64,000 nt of DNA from contig CM044874.1 in assembly GCA_024500155.1 (NCBI GenBank), positions 72,153,795 through 72,217,794 on the forward strand, in the 5' to 3' direction. The DNA comes from Chenopodium formosanum. Lineage: Eukaryota; Streptophyta; Magnoliopsida; Caryophyllales; Amaranthaceae. Position numbers and translations under genes: made by a program. The stretch's first letter is position 1; every line of letters starts with the position of its first letter. The notes under the pieces are model-generated. The model made no database searches. It was not told where the DNA came from and saw only the letters and a program-made list of their open reading frames with translations. Shown here piece after piece: positions 1 to 10,734 of this stretch.

Positions 1-1190
1 GTTTTAATTAGCATTCGCCTACAATCATTCATTAATCCTCTCATTCATCTTTCAATCATCTTTCTTTCTCTAAACTTTGTTTTCACATACAAAATTCCGC
101 ATTCCCAAGATCTAGAAACACATAGCCATATTCGAAGTTGCCTTCGCCCTAGACGTGAAAGGTTTAATTTTTGAGGGTTTGGTCCCAAATCTCTCTTTCA
201 ATTATTTAATTTAATTGTTTGATTATTATTTTCCTTGAAGTTACTAACGTGTGTATTTTGTTATTAGAAAGAGGTACGAAGCATCAAAGTAAGTACTTTA
301 ATGGTTTTTATTGATATTACGATATAGAAATCATGTTTAGATTGTTGTTATGATTCCTAGTATCATGTCTAGGGTATTTTTAATATTAAATATGATTGCT
401 ATGATGCCTTTTATTCTCTTCCTAATATTTATGATTGTTAGTATCATGTTAGGGTTAAAGATTTGATTTTTATTGCTTAGTGACATGCTAGGGTGTGTTA
501 TTAATCTTGTTAGTATCATGCCTAGGATCTTGCTATTATTATGCTTTAATATTAACATGAACATGATTATGATTATAATCATTATAATTTATGAATATGA
601 TTATTATTATTATTGTGATGATGATTATTTTTATTGTTATTATAATTATAATTATTGTTATGTTGCTTGATATCTATTGTTATTGCTTGATCACCTTTTA
701 TGCATGTTTAAAGGGAATTTGTACTTGTAATCACGCTTAATAAGATAATTAATAATCTTATCTAGGGTTGATTGTGATTATAATTTCAAGTGATCACCAA
801 TAATAGTTTTGTTTGTGCATTAAATTCAACCAACATAGATTAAATAGGTTTAGGGTTAATCCTATTGATTGCATGTTAATTAAAAAGTGCACATGAATAC
901 GATTAGAATAAAGTAGAGGCCTATTATTAGGGCAGGTTCAATCTCTTTTAGCTTGGATTTGTACCTTCATGCCCGAACCCTTATTTGGTTCATGGCCTTA
1001 TGGAGTTGACAATCTCTTGGATCATTAAGGGGTGTAACCTTTCATCCTATGAACGGTTTACAAGTTCCTAAAAATCTTGTTGGTGACTCTTTTGCTCTAT
1101 CTTCTTCCCTTTTGGACGCCACCGTACTTTAGTGTATGATCACAGTGGGGTTCAAGCTAAGGGATTAACGCTTGAAATTTATTCCCTACA
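1..1190 (+). mobile_element. LTR fragment (3' part) of a Tat-like retrotransposon
   Basis: The stretch follows, in the same order, the R-U5 part of the LTRs at 20037-21504 and 37154-38800: a GTGAAAGGT block, a run rich in TTTAATT, GTTACTAAC, an AAAGTAAG block, GTGATCACC, and AACGGTTTACAAGTTCCT. It is clearly diverged from them. It ends in CTACA at 1190, like those LTRs, and then passes straight into the protease frame of another element on the opposite strand. No primer-binding site follows, so it is a 3' LTR or solo LTR inserted in that older element. Its 5' end lies outside the window. The short open frames at 337-670 are AT-rich shadows. Confidence 0.65.
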
Positions 1191-1605
1191 CTAGCCCTTG
1201 AATTTCGTGAATCATAGGTCTCCCCATGAACACGTTGTACACTAAAGGAGCATCAATGACCAAGAATTCGGCCATGACATTCCAGGTTGCTTCATCGCGG
1301 CCAATGGTGACAGGAAGAAGGACTTTCCCATAAGGATAAGTTGAAGCTCCATTGAATCCGGATACCGGGTAGGGTATCGGCGCGAGGTGCTTGGGCTTCA
1401 GCTTGATTTGATTGTAGGCCTTTCGGAACAAAATGTTTGCTCCGCTGCCTCCGTCCATGAGAGTCCTAGAGACAACGTGGTTGGCGATTGTAGCAACAAT
1501 CACCAGGGGGTCCTCGTGAGGGAATGTCACCCCCCGGCAGTCGGCGGCTGAGAACATCATGTTCGGCGCCGGTGACTGAGGAAGCTGAACATCAACATTG
1601 TTCAC
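1191..1605 (-). pseudogene. Ty3/gypsy retropepsin fragment
   Basis: The minus-strand frame encodes an aspartic protease of the plant Ty3/gypsy type. It has a DGGSGANILF active-site stretch where DTGSS-A-IL is common, a typical middle part, and the GRPMIHEI motif that closes plant gypsy retropepsins. The frame meets a stop (1186-1188) exactly where the LTR at 1-1190 begins, so protease is cut off and RT, RNase H and integrase are missing from the window. It belongs with the gag remnants up to about 3455. I infer a dead element split by the LTR insertion. Confidence 0.7.
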
Positions 1606-1621
1606 CTGGTGGGTTAGAGCC

Positions 1622-2207
1622 CTAAGGTGACGCTTGTGCTCCCTCCGAGAATATGTCCCTCACTCCAAAAATAACATGTATCGGAGCAAAATTTTCCTTC
1701 GAAGCTTTGTTGTTGTTCTTCCTGGGGAAGTCCATTTCTTGCCGAGAGTCTTTCTTAGACTTCTCGGCCTCTTTTTTCTCGCAGTGATCCGCAATATATT
1801 TTTTCAAGTATCCCTTCCGGACCGTATCCTCGATCTGGTCTTTCAGCTGAATACATTCTTCAGTGTTGTGTCCAGGTGACTCATGGAACTCACACCAAAT
1901 ATTCTTATTTTTCTGCTGATACCACTGGGGAAGTGGTCTCGGAAATTTTGGTAACTCTGCTCTCCCTTCGTCACGCTGTAGATCTTAACGCGTGGGAGGG
2001 CGAGCGGAGTATAAGATTCATATTTGCCCAGGTAAGGTGCAGATTTTTCTTTCTTCGGCTCGTTGGCTGAAGATTGTTCAGAGGCTTTCGTCTTTCCTTT
2101 CGACTTCTGGCCTTCGATCGTTTGTTGTTTTTGTTTCCCGCCCCTAGTTTGAGGTTGGTTTTTTGTTTTGTTCCACTCTTCGGCTCAGATGAATTTATCC
2201 GAGGCAC
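1622..2207 (-). pseudogene. gag C-terminal/zinc-knuckle remnant of the same gypsy element
   Basis: Reading the minus strand between the protease and the gag core, short frames recover a CEFHES-GHNTEEC segment (about 1835-1895), which matches the CCHC-like knuckle of plant Tat-type Gag. A lysine-rich tail follows (LKKYIADHCEKKEAEKSKKD). The frames at 1622-1807 and 1971-2207 are interrupted by stops and shifts, so this is decayed sequence. It is collinear with the gag core at 2353-2844 and the protease at 1191-1605. Confidence 0.5.
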
Positions 2208-2352
2208 TTAGAGCCTGCTCCAAGGTCTGAGGGGTGTTCATGACCATGAAGTCGGAGAACGGTCCAGTCTAAAGGTCGTGCTGAAGAGCAAAAACGGCCA
2301 ACCCTTGGTCCAGCCGAGAGGTGCTGGACGACTCGTTGCTGAAGCGAGTTAG

Positions 2353-2844
2353 TTAGTAGCGGAGGCTTTCGGCCTCCCCTTGGTGCAAGCCCATGAGCTC
2401 TGCAGTTGTTTTCTCCCGGCGATTTGCCTTAGAAAACTTTCTTTTAAACTTGGTGGACATATCGTCCCACCCAGCTATGGAACCTTCTTTCACCCCCTTT
2501 GAGATCCACGCTTGCGCGACCCCCTTGAGAGTGGTGGGAAAGTATTTGCACCATTTTGCTTTGGACCTAGGGTTCAGATGCATGTGCCCCTCGTAAGAGG
2601 CAATGTGGTCCTTCGGATCCGAAGTACATGAATAAGTAATGTGTGACGGGATTTTAACTGTCGGCACATGCTCTTCCAGAATCCATTGCTCAAATGGAGA
2701 ACTGGTGGGAAACATCACGGCCTTGCCCTTGTTCCTAGCCGAAGGGACCGCGCTCCGCCCTCTCGGAGAAGTAGAAGTGGTTTTCGTCCCCGGCTCGGAA
2801 GGTCGGGCCTCGGCACCGTCAGGAAAAGAGAGGTGACTATGCAC
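2353..2844 (-). pseudogene. Retrotransposon gag core (PF03732-like), decayed
   Basis: The 163-residue minus-strand frame has the plant retrotransposon gag pattern. It contains a proline/charge-rich start, PFEQWILEEHVPTVKIPS, then DPKDHIASYEGHMHLNP, a CKYFPTTLKGVAQAWI core, and a W-D-F-K-F-KANRREKTTAELMGLHQGE tail. This is the structural (capsid/nucleocapsid) protein of a Ty3/gypsy element distinct from the Tat pair at 3708-38800. The frame ends inside the domain and continues only through shifted frames, so the gene is broken. The upstream proline/serine-rich N-terminus lies near 3204-3455. Confidence 0.65.
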
Positions 2845-3203
2845 ACTCGGTTCCCTGTGGCCGAGACGATCGAGCGCACTTTTGTGAGCAGATCTGGACG
2901 AGAGGCAAAACTGCTGCTTTTGTGAGTTTTGCTCAGAGTGAGCTAGGTATCAGATTCCTTGAAGAAATGCGGGTTTTTACTTCTTTCCCGCTCGGTTCTC
3001 CACGTATCCTCTTCCCATTGGTCCTCCAATTATTTGAAGGATTGGGGCCTCTCCCCCTCTTGCCCGATCCTCCTCCGCTGATGCCTGGTCTGCGGAGGTG
3101 ATCGGTAACAAGGTGGTGGCATCATTCCAGCCTTCATAAAGACCGCTACAGCCCTCGCTATCTCCTTGGTGGAAGGTCCCATTTGAGGGGTCCCTCTATG
3201 AGT

Positions 3204-3455
3204 TTAAGAGCGAGAATGGATGCTCAAAGGCGGGCTTTGAGCGTTGGAATTCGTCCTATGATTGGACTGAGATGCAGCACCGGACCAAGGAGGACTCTTC
3301 CTATGCTGATATCGAATGGAAGGAGATTGAGATCTCTCCCTAAATGCTTCCCCCGAGCTGGCCTCCCCAGAGGACGGCCTGCCCGACGAAGGCGGCGGCG
3401 ACGGAGAAGGAGGGTCTAAGGGCCTCTTCCCCGGCATCATCATCATCATGCGACC
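3204..3455 (-). pseudogene. Probable N-terminus of the decayed gag
   Basis: The minus-strand frame is low-complexity and rich in Pro, Ser, Arg and Glu (PGKRPLDPPSPSPPPSSGR, SGEASSGEAFRERSQSP) and begins with a run of Met codons (CATCATCATCAT). It lies upstream of, and collinear with, the gag core at 2353-2844. Disordered Pro/Ser-rich N-termini are common in plant gypsy Gag, but nothing here is diagnostic. A stop separates it from the core. Confidence 0.35.
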
Positions 3456-3707
3456 TTTCTTTGATGAAGAAGGCAGTGGCGATTCCAGGAATTGCTCGTT
3501 ATGGGTTTGGACTCTCCAAACTAATATAGCGATATCAAATGTCATAATTAAAATAAAATTTGCATTTGTTAATTCGGGTGTGCACAATACATGTCAATTA
3601 CAACAACAACAAAAAAGTTAAACTAAACTACAATTGAACTCGACTTTATACGAATTTTGCAATTTTAACACACGTCTTTTCCAAAAATACTTTAAGTTTT
3701 TCATATC
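3456..3707. other. Residual sequence between the old gag element and the left Tat LTR
   Basis: AT-rich sequence with no recognisable gene, primer-binding site or LTR end. It ends directly at the first base of the left element's 3' LTR (3708). The five bases before that LTR (ATATC) do not match the five bases after the right element's outer LTR (ACAGT). Confidence 0.4.
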
Positions 3708-4694
3708 TGTAGGCGTCGCTCGAAGTGCGCCTACATTAAAAGCATGTTGTGAATATGCTTGGCACTCATAGGAAGTGGGAATTGACATTACGATTAGGGA
3801 CAAATAAAGTAGGGAGCCGCCAACAAGTTTTTAAGGAACTTGTAAACCGTCCACGGATCATAAAAAGGCAACCACGATAAGGGACAACGATAGGCAACAA
3901 CGATTGACCCGTGAAGGTTACACCCCATTCATAATCCATGAGATTACTAACTCCATATGGTTCGGAACCACGAAAGGAGGATCGGGGATGATGGTACGAA
4001 GTGAGTCATGGAGTCACATTCGCCCGTATTGGCCTTTACTCGATTCTTATAGTGAAAAGTGATTCCTGCGATCTCAAAGGCATACAAACAATAATTCAAT
4101 TCACTCCAAACTATTATTTAACTAAATTGGTTCAAAATTAATGCACACATAATTCTAAATATTTGGTGATCACTTGATTAAACAACAAGATTAAAAAGGA
4201 ACCTAAACCGATTGTCCAAATTATCTTATTAGTCGTGATTTTCAATTACATATTCCCTTTAACATGCAATATGGTGATCAATAAATATAATAAAATCAAT
4301 ATAAACATAAAAGAACCAATTTAGTCATAATTCTAACAACAGAAAAATCGTTAGAAAAATAATAATAAAAAGAGCATAACTCTTACTTTGAATCTGTTTG
4401 CTTGCAACTACAAAATGATAAAACGAGTTAGTAACTTCAAGGAAATAATAAAACAACAATTAAATTAAATAAAATAAAAACAAGGTTAATTTTGGGGCCA
4501 AACCCTCAAACGATTCTACCTTTCACGCCTTGGTTTAAGGATAGAACCTCGAGTAAAATATGGACTCCTTTGAGTGCTTGAAGAAGGAATTTTGAAGTGA
4601 AAAGGGTAGGCTAGTGTTTAGGTTAAGAACATAGAAGAGAGAAAAAATAAGAATAATAGAATTCTGGTTGCCCCGTTCATCAGAAATGAGGGGG

Positions 4695-4702
4695 TATTTA
4701 TA
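4695..4702 (-). promoter_or_regulatory. LTR TATA box, left element
   Basis: TATAAATA on the minus strand, inside a CCCTATAAATACCCCC context identical to 20517-20524 and 37813-37820. Transcription would start about 30 bp downstream, at the U3/R border. Confidence 0.65.
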
Positions 4703-4762
4703 GGGAAATGTGCTGAGGGAGCACACGGAACCCTAAAATGATAAAAACCCTAAAAAAGTATC

Positions 4763-5011
4763 CCGTGACACGGTCAGACTGTACCGTGACACGGTTAGAC
4801 TGTACCGTCAGACGGTACAAGTTCCCGTGACACAGTCAGTTTTTGGAGTGTCGCGGGAAATTTTCAGAAAACGGAACGGAAAACGCGTTAAGGGTTTACG
4901 CGGAAAGGACACGAAACTCCCCGTGTCACGGCAAACCTCCCGTGTCACGGGAAGTCCCACCGTCAGACAGGAAGATTTCCCGTGACATGGTCAAGCTTGA
5001 CCGTGACACGG
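4763..5011 (-). repeat. Two phased palindrome clusters in LTR U3
   Basis: Cluster 1 starts at 4763, 4784, 4805 and 4825. Cluster 2 starts at 4921, 4940, 4960, 4980 and 5001. Units are CCGTGACACGG, CCGTGTCACGG or CCGTCAGACGG, some with one mismatch, spaced 19-21 bp. The spacer DNA is unrelated apart from short CAGACTGT-like pieces. Confidence 0.85.
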
Positions 5012-5410
5012 TCAACTCCAGTCCACTTTTCCGTCTAAATTCATTTTTAACCCTAATTTCTTTCGGCTTTTTGAGTGTCGATTGATAATTACGGGCTTTT
5101 TTCTGACTTTTAATATTTGGGCTAATATAAGAAAATAACAAATAAAATTAAATAAAATATTTGGGCCAAAAATAATAAAATAATAATAAAATAAAAAAAA
5201 GGTTTGGGCTTAAAATTAATTAACAAATTAAAACTATGCTTTTACCAAACACCAAGACTGATCCATGGACCTTTCAAAAATATGAATTTAATAAAATACG
5301 GTTTTTTAAGCACTCTCGGGATTAAATACTAAACCCGACCAACAGTGGCGGTGAAAGGTTATTTATCATCGGGCTTGGTTTTGGGGAGACATTTTTAGGT
5401 GTCTACAGAA

Positions 5411-5422
5411 GCCCCCACTTTG
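5411..5422 (-). other. Polypurine tract of the left element
   Basis: The minus strand reads AAAGTGGGGGC followed by TTC and then the LTR start TGTAG. This is the expected plus-strand priming site immediately upstream of a 3' LTR. The sequence is the same at 37140-37150. Confidence 0.8.
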
Positions 5423-5624
5423 ACTGAGTTTGTAGAAACGTCAGTTTCGAAAACGATAGTCAAAGTAGTCGATAGGGACGGAGAATGATTTAAGACGTTC
5501 TGCGATCCTAAATCAATCTGTATACGCCGATACCTGCAGAAAAACGTCAGTTCTTCAGATAAAAGAGTAAAGGGATAGAATACATATCTGGCACCAGTGT
5601 GTCGGTGACAAACGAGTTTGGTAT

Positions 5625-6115
5625 TTTCCTATACTTGAAGGAATCTACCGAGTGACATTGGTTGAAACGCTTTCCATGCTTGAGGAAAGCCGACTGAAGA
5701 GTTTGGTACCTTTCTAAGCCTGAAGAAAGCTACCGGATAATACTTTCCATGCCTGAGGAAAGTCGACAAACGAATTTGGTGTCATTCTATGCTTGAAGAA
5801 TTCCACCGATAATGCCTTCCATACTTGAGGAAAGCCGACAAAGAAATTTCGTGGTTTTCTATACTTGAAGAAAAATCCACGGATGATGCTTTCCATGCCT
5901 GAGGAAAGCCGACTTGGCGGTTTTCTATACTTGAAGAAAAATCCACCGATAACACTTTCCAAGCCTGAGGAAAGCCGACTTGGCGGTTTTCTATACTTGA
6001 AGAAAAAATCCACCAATAACGCTTTCCAAGCCTGAGGAAAGCCGACTTGGCGGTTTTCTATACTTGAAGAAAAAAATCCACCAATAACGCTTTCCAAGCC
6101 TGAGGAAAGCCGACG
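5625..6115 (-). repeat. Tandem stem-loop array before the 3' LTR (left element)
   Basis: About a dozen units, roughly 30-60 bp apart, each an inverted repeat around a loop like ATGCCTGA or ATACTTGA. Examples are CTTTCC-loop-GGAAAG, TTTTCT-loop-AGAAAA, ATTCT-loop-AGAAT and TTCCT-loop-AGGAA. The stems differ but stay complementary. The last units form a ~60-bp tandem repeat. The mirror copy is at 36519-36945. The long minus-strand frame 5714-6097 is a by-product of the repeat. Tandem repeats in the 3' untranslated region are a known property of Ogre-like elements. Confidence 0.75.
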
Positions 6116-6418
6116 GTTGCTGAAAATCGATAAGTGTATGGTGGTTTAATTATCCCCGAACGTGGGTTGTAAATGATTCACAATTTTAAGCCGATTATCC
6201 GACCGTATTAAATGTTTAAAATGCCGCAAAATAGGCTTTGATGCTTGCCAGGGGTAAAATGGTAATTTTAGTCCCCCTTAAACATCAGTTGGGATTTTCC
6301 GCGTAACTGTAGCGAAAAAATAATCACCCAATAAACCCGGAAAGTCAGCCAAACTGGTCAAAAAGCTAGGAATATTCCCTGACCAGACTCAGATTTGCCG
6401 CGCCACGTCAGAAGGTTC

Positions 6419-6471
6419 CCGTGACACGGTCAGGGATTCCCGTCTGACGGGACTAGTATCCCGTGTCACGG
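6419..6471 (-). repeat. Palindrome cluster upstream of the PMD gene
   Basis: Three units start at 6419, 6439 and 6461: CCGTGACACGG, CCGTCTGACGG and CCGTGTCACGG. Each is extended by matching flanking bases, for example CCCGT...ACGGG. The mirror cluster is at 36187-36243. Confidence 0.8.
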
Positions 6472-6886
6472 GACACATATTTTTCTTTTTTTCTTTTTTT
6501 TTTTTTATTTTCGCTTTTTGAATCAGTCAACAACGGCTCTTTTTTGTCCTTTTCTGCCTTTAAATCCGCGTGCACCATTTTTCATTTCACATTTCTTCTT
6601 GCTTTCACATTTGCTTTCACCATTCACCAATTTAGCTTCTCTCTTTCCAAAAGCTACCGCGCCACGTCTGGCGTTAACCGCCGGCCGTTTGAAGCTCGCC
6701 GTTACACGGTAACGGCGACTGTGACACGATTAGTCTCTTTCTTTTTTTTTTTTCTTTTTTTCCTTCACCTTTTTTGCTTTGTTGCGGCTGTTTGGCTACT
6801 GCGCTACTGCTGTTTTGTTGCTACTTCTGTCTCTGTTCCTGTGCTGCCGTCCAGTTCACCGGAGCCCCGTCAGCCTCGAAATTTTA

Positions 6887-6940
6887 CCGTGACACGGTTG
6901 CTCTTGACCGTGACACGGTTAGTCTTGCCCGTGTCGCGGT
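6887..6940 (+). repeat. Palindrome cluster in the PMD upstream region
   Basis: Units start at 6887, 6908 and 6929 (21-bp steps): ACCGTGACACGGT twice, then a decayed CCGTGTCGCGG. The right copy has the equivalent cluster at about 35730-35790. Confidence 0.75.
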
Positions 6941-7349
6941 AGCTGCGCTGGTGACCGGAATATATTTTCGAGTTTTGGAGTTCGAATTTCACCAATTTTG
7001 TTGTAATTCCTCGATCTTCTCCTCATTTTCGACTTTTTACACACATCCATGTCAGCTCCCTTTGATTTTTGCTTTGAATTTGCTTCACATTAACAATTTC
7101 ATGACAAACCCTAAAAAATCAATTTGGGGGTTTTTGATTTTGAACCTTTATGTTGAAATTCTTGCCATGATTTTATTTGTATATGTGTACATGTGTGTTT
7201 GTGAGAAATTTGAGATAAAAATTGCATGATTAGATGGAGAATTGAGCAAATCACTATTTTTGGGTGCTACTTTGTGAGATAATGTTCATGCTTTGAAATG
7301 GTGAAAAAATAGTGATGAATCTTGTGAAATGATGTGTTGATGTATATGT

Positions 7350-7700
7350 ACTATATTGTCATGGAGAACATAGTATCATGCGGCTAGGAGCACTGTAGTA
7401 TTAGTTTGTCATGGAGAAACTAAATACTATAATTTTTGCCAATTTTTAGCCTTGAGGTAAAAATTTAGCGTATAATTCAATAAACAATTAAATAACTCGG
7501 GAAATGATGCCGAGTATTTAGATTATTATTTTGCAATTTATAATGTTTAGGAAATGATGCTAAACATTTAGATTTTGATAAAATTTAGCATATAATTTAA
7601 TAAACAACTAAATAGCTTAGGAAATGATGCTAAGTATTTAGATTTTATTATAAATATGCAATTTGAATTAAATGTTTAGGAAATGATGCTAAACATTTAG
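7350..7700 (+). promoter_or_regulatory. Hairpin/mini-uORF array upstream of the PMD start
   Basis: Four stem-loops share the loop GAAATGATG: 7496-7514 (stem CTCGG/CCGAG), 7544-7566 (TGTTTAG/CTAAACA), 7616-7634 (CTTAG/CTAAG) and 7673-7695 (TGTTTAG/CTAAACA). Each loop contains ATGATG, which opens a five-codon frame ending in TAG (MMPSI, MMLNI, MMLSI, MMLNI). Two earlier stem-loops (about 7350-7435) share another loop around GTCATGGAG. All lie just upstream of the PMD start codon at 7715, so they are probably in its leader. The array is kept in the right copy at 34970-35300. Confidence 0.6.
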
Positions 7701-7714
7701 ATTTTGACAATAGC

Positions 7715-10276
7715 ATGCCTAGACGACGAGATTGCGACCTTTCTACCCGCGGTCGGCGTCGGGCTTTTCGGGAGGACACTCCCACTGTCCCTGAGGGCGT
7801 GGACGACGACGTCTTGAAGTCCGAGCTCTACGAGTAGGGGTAGGTGGGTTCCACCTCCCTGGACTCCAGACCAGTTGGTTTTTTGCCGTGAAAACAACGT
7901 TTCTCATCGTGCACTCTCCGGCATAGTCGATGGCACACTTCGCCAACATGGTTCCGGGGCCGGTGATTTGATCCCTCGACTTCACCAGGTCATTACGGAG
8001 GATCCTGCTACGAGCGCCCTATGGGAGTCGTCTGGCTTGGTTGATTTCTATGCGGCGGTTGTAGGGTTTCGCAGCCCCCGGGGTTGCGGCGCGACGGTTG
8101 TTCGTGCGTTGTTGGAGTATTTTTGGGATACTACCAACACGTTTCACTTTGCTTGGGGAGAGATGACGGTGACCCCTTTAGACTTCAGCATGATCAGCGG
8201 GCTGCGCTTTACCGACCGGGCAGTAGGCCAGATGTCTGATCTATCCTGGACATCGGCTGATGTAGCCGATTTGTTAGGTCCGATCGTTTAGCACATCAGG
8301 ACTCGTCCGGTGTCACGAAGTGGACTTAGGAGTGGACGATCGGAGTTGGCTTCAGTTCTTGCTCGCGGCTTCGATATGGAGGATACGACGGCCGAGCAGC
8401 GGGTGCGGATCTTCATCTTGATCCTGATTTCTATGACCCTTTCTCCTGACAGGAGTTCACGCGTGCTCCTCTGCTACCTCCCTTCTTTGGCCAGGATTCC
8501 CGAGATAGGATCCTACAGCTGGGCCAGTCTAGGATACGCGGATCTTCTTCTATCTCTACGTCATGGCTGCCGTCAGCTGAATGACGAGTCCCCTATCACT
8601 GTTTACGGCCTGTGGAGAGTCGTAGAGGTGATGATCTTTTCCCCTTCTTGTTCCATTTCGGCTTTTCGATTCGTATGCTGAATGTTATTTTTGTTGCAGT
8701 TATGGTTCTACGAGTACTTCCAGGGCTTGGCTCCTCGCCGGCGTCGGGGAATGGTCCATGACTTCCCCGTCGGGGCCAGCTGGCGTGACCGAGGAGAGTC
8801 ACGGGTGGAGTCTGTTCCGGCGCTTCGTGGGGTACTACGCCGAGGCACCTCTTCCGTTGGCGTAAGGATTAGCTTTGTTGTGTTTTTTCCTTCTGATGTT
8901 GTTTCTGTCGTTTCACGCCTAACATTTTATGGTTTCCAGGTTCCCATTGATGTTCAGTATCGTCCTTGGGCCGGGATGACTGATCTGCCCGAGGCCCTAC
9001 GTCTTTCAGTGTACCGTACCATTTTGGTTGGTACTGGGCGCTTCGTCTGGTACTTGGGAGAGCGAGTCGTCCGTCAGCATAGCGGCGATCGCTTTGTGGT
9101 GCCTTCTTCCCCGCCAGAGTCGATGCTGGACTCCCGTTTGATCAGAGGGTTGATCAACAGGGGAGAGTGCTACACTTTTCCGTGGCAGGAGCTTGTTCAC
9201 ATGGAGAGTGACTACGCGCGGGATTTGCTTCCCTCTCTGGCTCCTCCACCCCGTCTTCCCGAGGTATGATTTATTTCGAGAATCTTTCTTACTAGTCTCT
9301 GTTTTAAATAGTCGAATAACTTGATTATTCGATCATATTTTCAGACGACCATTCACCCTGTGGGGAGGATTCAGATTCCTCCATAGTCTGTCCGCTACCC
9401 TGGGCCGATCGGTATCACGGAGGACCATATTGCTGACGCGCCGGAGGGTTATAGACAGGCGCAGGAGTCAGTGCCTGAGGCTTTTGAGCCGGTGAGTTTT
9501 CTTCGACGTATTATCCACTCTTTTAATGCTGCTTATTACTGATTTTTCTTTGTTTTGTCCTCAGCCTAACCGCCCGGAGGTGATGGGAATTATGAAGTTG
9601 GTGGACGCGCTGAAGTATTGCATCATCAAGCTTCGGCGTGGTGCGAGTTGTCGGAGCTCTAGCGACGTCCTTGAGGTATCACTTATTACTTTTTCATTTC
9701 CACCATTTGTTTTATTTTGCATCATTGACACCTTTTGATTTTGTGTTTTTTTTTTAGGAGCGACGGAGGTCCCGCTTGCGCTCGAGGCCCAGAGGCTCGG
9801 ACGAGGAGGAGCTTGGTCGTAGTAGACGATCTCCTGAGGCTCACCGGCGTTCTCAGCGAGAGCCGCAGACTACTCAGCCGTTCCAGGAGGCTTAGTGGCA
9901 ACAGGGGCAGTCTTCTCAGCGTCCGTCATTTTCACAGCCTCCAGTTCCTGAGTTTGGGTCTCCTTTGGATCCTGGTTCATTCTCGGCCCCATTATCCGGG
10001 GTTCCTCCACCACTGCCAGGCCTGTTCTCGGTTCCGCTATATGGGACGATGCCTTCGCCGACGATTCCAGTATCTTTGGGCCAGTCTACTCCGCTTTCCG
10101 GCTGGACGGGTCCTGCTTTGAGCTTGACTACTACTGGGCCTGCGGGGACTAGTAGGGACGCTACTCCCCGTACTCGGATGGTCGAGGGACTCTTTGGTTC
10201 GCCGTTTCCATACACACAGGGAGGTCCACGTGCACAGGGACAAGATGAGACTGATTCTGATTCTAGAGATTTTTGA
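7715..10276 (+). pseudogene. Antisense plant mobile domain (PMD) gene, broken copy
   Basis: Six exons by comparison with the right copy: 7715-8627, 8700-8861, 8940-9263, 9345-9491, 9565-9675 and 9758-10276. Introns have GT..AG ends and lie at 8628-8699, 8862-8939, 9264-9344, 9492-9564 and 9676-9757. The exon 1 product contains the PMD signature (NTFHFAWGEMTVTPLDFSMI). Exons 2-3 give LWFYEYF and the RPW...LGERVVRQ part typical of the PMD C-terminal half. This copy is dead: exon 1 has lost 8 bp (around 7830), and TAG stops replace CAG at about 8287, in exon 4 (IPP-stop) and in exon 6 (EA-stop). The gene runs against the retrotransposon's own sense strand. Confidence 0.8.
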
Positions 10277-10734
10277 CCGAGGGTTTATGTGCATACTGTG
10301 ATGACACTTGATACATTTATGTATTACGACTCTCTGTACATTATTTACAGTTTATATATCTACTATTGTGTGTGTTAGTGTGTGTTTAAGACTCTTTGTG
10401 TGTGATTGTGTACTTATTAATGACATGATGAAAGAAGACACAAGTGGAGTAATGGAGGGTACCGACCTTCCCCAAAAGAAAAGAAATAAAATTACCTTCC
10501 CCAAAAGAAAAGAAAAGAAAAGAAATAAAGATAAAATGATGAATAAATGACTAAAAAAAATATCTTCCCCAAAAAGAAAAATAAAAAAAATAAAAAGCAT
10601 CGTAAAGATAAAAAATAAAAAGCATCGTAAAATAAAGATAAAAATAAAAAAAAAATGAAAAAAAGGTGAGAATTTTATTAGGAATAGAACTCTCAGAAAA
10701 GACTAAAAAAACAAACGTTAAAGATAAGAAAATA

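Larger units (their letters stand above)
3708..5407 (-). repeat. 3' LTR of the left Tat element (1700 bp)
   Basis: On the minus strand the LTR begins TGTAGACACC and ends GACGCCTACA, a short TGTAG/CTACA terminal inverted repeat. It matches the LTR at 37154-38800 along its length. A TATA box (TATAAATA on the minus strand) lies at 4695-4702. The U3 part contains two phased palindrome clusters (4763-4835 and 4921-5011). Frames inside it, such as 4843-5085, only translate these repeats and are not genes. Confidence 0.9.

Noticed and set aside
337..670. Ile/Tyr-rich frames on both strands
   Set aside because: AT-rich low-complexity sequence within an LTR; no domain and no conservation.
4843..5141. 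Paired frames on both strands in the LTR, repeated at 20134 and 37451
   Set aside because: They recur only because the LTR recurs. The residues translate the palindromes (SRDTV, PCHG, PSDG).
6463..7229. Plus-strand frames upstream of the PMD gene (159 and 151 codons)
   Set aside because: Phe/Leu-rich translations of T-rich sequence, with frames differing between the two element copies. More likely promoter or leader.
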